Assembly: GCA_900539185.1 (NCBI GenBank)
Contig: UQBG01000026.1
Coordinates: 1 to 24,967, forward strand
Length of the DNA stretch: 24,967 nt
Source: an uncultured Clostridium sp.
Lineage (GTDB): Bacteria > Bacillota > Clostridia > Lachnospirales > Lachnospiraceae
Direction: 5' to 3'
Made by a program: the position numbers and the translations under genes
Notes under the pieces: generated by a model
Databases searched by the model: none
Seen by the model: only the letters and a program-made list of their open reading frames with translations
Told to the model about the DNA's origin: nothing
Shown: positions 23,180 through 24,967 of the stretch, in pieces
Position numbering within the stretch: position 1 is the stretch's first letter
Layout: the number at the start of each line of letters is the position of its first letter

Positions 23180-23341
23180 TTACTCGTCTGCCCGATGCTT
23201 TTCTATAATCTCCTTAAATCGCAGATATGAAGCATCTGTCTCCTTATCTGACATCTGTTCAATCTCCTCCTCGATGGCCTGCTCATCCAGTTCATCGAAC
23301 AGTCCGGCCAGATCTTCCTCTGAGAAAAAGTTATTATCCAT
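23180..23341 (-). CDS. Small acidic protein of unknown function (53 aa)
   Basis: An ATG (23339-23341) with AAAGGAAG 6 bases upstream opens a 53-codon frame ending in TAA. The protein is highly acidic at the N-terminal half (EEDLAGLFDELDEQ, then AIEEEIEQ) with a basic-mixed C-terminal helix (LRFKEIIEKH). No membrane or signal segment is present. I do not recognise it. It lies between spmB and a terminator. The stop abuts the terminator and codons look normal, which support a real gene. A +/- promoter (ATGACA at 23419-23424, CAAAAT at 23396-23401, 17-base spacing) lies just upstream. Confidence 0.6.
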   Translation of the reverse strand: MDNNFFSEEDLAGLFDELDEQAIEEEIEQMSDKETDASYLRFKEIIEKHRADE

Positions 23342-23395
23342 GGTTCTTCCTTTCCTGCCTGTTTCTTATCCTGTACGTTCTTAACACCTATCTCT

Positions 23396-23424
23396 ATTTT
23401 GCCACATTTATGCGGTCTTGTCAT
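23396..23424 (-). promoter_or_regulatory. Possible promoter for the 53-aa gene
   Basis: On the minus strand ATGACA (23419-23424) and CAAAAT (23396-23401) are 17 bases apart. The -35 is good and the -10 only 4 of 6. Cotranscription with spmAB is the alternative, as the gap is about 97 bases. Confidence 0.3.
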
Positions 23425-23437
23425 CCTTTTTATCTAT

Positions 23438-23968
23438 CTAGTGCATCATATATCTTGCAATTATGACACTGGCTGCAATTCCGGCAAACGATGCAATCAA
23501 GCCGCCTGCCAGCGTCCATCTGGTTTTCTTTATCTTAACCGCCAGAAAATAAACAGACATAATATAAAAAACACTTTCCGTACAGCTCATTACAATCGAT
23601 GCAATCAAGCCGATTTCCGAATCGGTACCATATGCCTTGAATAAATCAAACACCAGCCCATTTGCCGCAGATGTAGAGAACCCACGAACCAGAATCAAGG
23701 GAATCACTTCAGCCGGAATCCGTAATACCTGACCAACCGGCTTTAAAATCTGTGCCAGCAGATCTAACGCCCCCGATGTTCGTATCACGCCAACCGCCAC
23801 CATCAGCCCTACTAATGTCGGTGCTATGGCTATCACGATACGAAATCCTTCCTGTACACCTGCAATAAATATATCATATACCTTTTCCCGATTTATGATT
23901 CCATATCCTACAATATAAAACAGCACCAGTGGTATCATAAAACTGGATATCACAGAGATCAGCCTCAT
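23438..23968 (-). CDS. spmB: Spore maturation protein B-like nucleoside-recognition-domain membrane protein
   Basis: A 176-aa membrane protein with about four or five helices. The GATE/Nucleoside_rec-type core is visible in GFRIVIAIAPTLVGLMVAVG and VRGFSTSAANGLVFDLFK. In spore formers SpmA and SpmB together are needed for spore core dehydration. I start at the ATG at 23966-23968 (MRLISVIS), since AGGAGG lies just upstream and its start overlaps the spmA stop as ATGA; a longer frame to 23992 has no such site. It is translationally coupled to spmA. Confidence 0.9.
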   Translation of the reverse strand: MRLISVISSFMIPLVLFYIVGYGIINREKVYDIFIAGVQEGFRIVIAIAPTLVGLMVAVGVIRTSGALDLLAQILKPVGQVLRIPAEVIPLILVRGFSTSAANGLVFDLFKAYGTDSEIGLIASIVMSCTESVFYIMSVYFLAVKIKKTRWTLAGGLIASFAGIAASVIIARYMMH

Positions 23969-24570
23969 TTCCGCCTCCTTCTGCTCTTCCACATACTGTA
24001 AAGGATTCCTGCCAATGTAGATATCATAGTCGCTATCAGTCCCGGCAAAATAATGATTCCCGGATGTACAGAGCCATATTGACTTCGATAGGCAATCATA
24101 TTAATCGGTATCAACTGCAATGAAGAGATATTGATTACCATAAATGTACACATCTCATCACTCGCCGCATCCGGATCTTCTCCAGTCCGATTACACTGTT
24201 CTTTGTGAATCAGATCCAGTGCTTTCATTGCTTTGATCCCCGTAGGGGTAGCCGCCCAGCCCAATCCCAGCATGTTTGCAATCATATTGGAAGCGATATA
24301 TCCCATTATCTGCTCTTCTTCTATGATATGCGGAAATAAAATCCGAAGGAGCGGTCGCAACAGCTTCGTTAGCTGCCGCACAAGGCCTGTTTCCTCTGCA
24401 ATCTTCATTACTCCGGTCCACATGCCAACCACCCCCAGCATAACAATACAAAGCTGTATCGCTTCTCTTGCAGAATCCAGTATACCAGAGGATACTGTTT
24501 CCATCGTTCCCATACATGCACCCACAATGATTCCTGCAAGGATCATAAATGCCCATATATAATTTAACAT
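23965..24570 (-). CDS. spmA: Spore maturation protein A-like nucleoside-recognition-domain membrane protein
   Basis: A 201-aa membrane protein whose start MLNYIWAFMILAGI is typical of SpmA. Core phrases are ASNMIANMLGLGWAATPTGI and FMVINISSLQLIPINMIAYR. It ends in a basic RRRRK tail and overlaps spmB by 4 bases (ATGA). I start at 24568-24570; a longer frame to 24627 has no ribosome site. The upstream ribosome site (GGGGAA) is moderate. Its function is with SpmB in spore maturation; the pair also occurs in some non-sporulating Clostridia. Confidence 0.92.
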   Translation of the reverse strand: MLNYIWAFMILAGIIVGACMGTMETVSSGILDSAREAIQLCIVMLGVVGMWTGVMKIAEETGLVRQLTKLLRPLLRILFPHIIEEEQIMGYIASNMIANMLGLGWAATPTGIKAMKALDLIHKEQCNRTGEDPDAASDEMCTFMVINISSLQLIPINMIAYRSQYGSVHPGIIILPGLIATMISTLAGILYSMWKSRRRRK

Positions 24571-24649
24571 ACAGTTCCCCAGAGTAGCCTCTCTACAATA
24601 TATCAAAACGGTTATACTTTTATTCATGAAATAATAATTTTGTTTTTAT

Positions 24650-24678
24650 TTGACATTTTTACTTTATTGTTGTATCAT
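24650..24678 (+). promoter_or_regulatory. Consensus-like promoter for the right-edge gene
   Basis: TTGACA (24650-24655) and TATCAT (24673-24678) are 17 bases apart. It points toward the gene starting at 24844, leaving a leader of about 160 bases. The leader has a perfect palindrome GATTTATAAATC (24721-24732). No riboswitch is recognised. The rest of 24571-24649 holds nothing I can support. Confidence 0.6.
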
Positions 24679-24843
24679 ACATTTAGATAAATATTTTTTT
24701 ACACTTTGTTTGGATTTGCAGATTTATAAATCATGAGATGTTTCATCACTGTTACCCGATTACTATTAAATGCCCTATGTGATGTCAACGGTTCTGCTTG
24801 ATATGCTTTGCATTTTGTACTCTGTTATGAAGGAGGATTTTCT

Positions 24844-24967
24844 TTGTCCAATCAATTACCAAATTTATTTCCTAATAAACTAAGTGCCCATTTTCCTATG
24901 ATCCGCTCCCGCGAGGAGGTACTTTGCGATATTGGTTCAGATTCTCAGCTTGCCATGATCTTTCATT
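24844..24967 (+). CDS. N-terminal part of an Rpn-like PD-(D/E)XK nuclease transposase-family protein (3' end outside window)
   Basis: A TTG start (24844-24846) lies 7 bases after a strong AGGAGG (24831-24836). The visible 41 residues include LSAHFPMIRSREEVLCDIG, which matches my memory of the N-terminus of Lachnospiraceae Rpn/PD-(D/E)XK nuclease family transposases (the FPMIRxREE phrase). The catalytic region is beyond the edge. These proteins relate to RpnA-type recombination-promoting nucleases. The same family is suspected at the left edge, in the same orientation. Confidence 0.55.
   Translation, partial: MSNQLPNLFPNKLSAHFPMIRSREEVLCDIGSDSQLAMIFH

Noticed and set aside
23203..23424. 73-codon frame on the minus strand overlapping the 53-aa protein.
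   Set aside because: It is in a different frame with no ribosome site and unusual basic composition; the 53-codon frame has the better start.
24733..24801. A 22-codon leader frame before the right-edge gene.
   Set aside because: No ribosome site upstream and no regulatory motif such as runs of one amino acid.
1..24967. CRISPR arrays, tRNA, rRNA and IS terminal inverted repeats.
   Set aside because: No regularly spaced repeats, cloverleaf or rRNA-like stretches, or transposase with flanking inverted repeats were seen.

Overview
This window looks like the chromosome of a Lachnospiraceae-type Clostridia member (low-GC Gram-positive). It carries SpmA/SpmB, a PdaA-type deacetylase, an agr peptide quorum-sensing locus, LuxS, a TSCPD-domain protein, AAGGAGG-type ribosome sites throughout, and PD-(D/E)XK (Rpn-like) protein pieces at both edges. 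The family is inferred from gene content and protein style, not from a database match. A chemoreceptor gene suggests a motile organism or relative.

Layout. Bases 3-143 hold the tail of a plus-strand coiled-coil protein. From 9526 down to 149, minus-strand genes form one regulatory and export unit: a chemoreceptor (MCP), an OmpR-type response regulator, a histidine kinase, then, after a hairpin terminator and an operator-like inverted repeat, an 825-aa FtsX-type permease, an ABC ATPase, an exported CARDB/NEW3-like protein and a MacB-type permease. Next on the minus strand are an SGNH hydrolase, glucose-6-phosphate isomerase (pgi), a PdaA-like lipoprotein deacetylase with an unknown membrane partner, and the SAH/MTA recycling operon mtnN-luxS-amidohydrolase.

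At 16814-19804 lies a complete, divergently arranged agr system. agrB and a 43-codon agrD (too short for ordinary gene calling) are on the minus strand; the sensor kinase (agrC-like) and LytTR regulator (agrA-like) are on the plus strand. The 151-base divergent region contains a 9-bp direct repeat with 21-bp periodicity, which is the layout expected for an AgrA/LytTR operator. A terminator and then a TATAAT promoter separate agrBD from mtnN-luxS. The AI-2 synthesis genes and the peptide quorum-sensing genes are therefore immediate neighbours but probably separate transcripts.

The plus strand then carries a TSCPD-domain protein with murG and a DUF885 lipoprotein ending in a strong terminator. 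Facing it on the minus strand are a 53-codon acidic protein and spmA-spmB. The right edge opens a TTG-started Rpn/PD-(D/E)XK transposase-family gene with its own consensus promoter. No rRNA, tRNA, CRISPR array or insertion-sequence inverted repeats were seen. No gap between genes exceeds 300 bases. The longest are 16521-16813 (terminator plus promoter, the rest unexplained) and 24571-24843 (promoter and leader).

The most interesting signals are the hidden agrD within a full agr locus next to luxS/mtnN, and the chemoreceptor-led two-component/ABC exporter operon with an internal terminator and operator.
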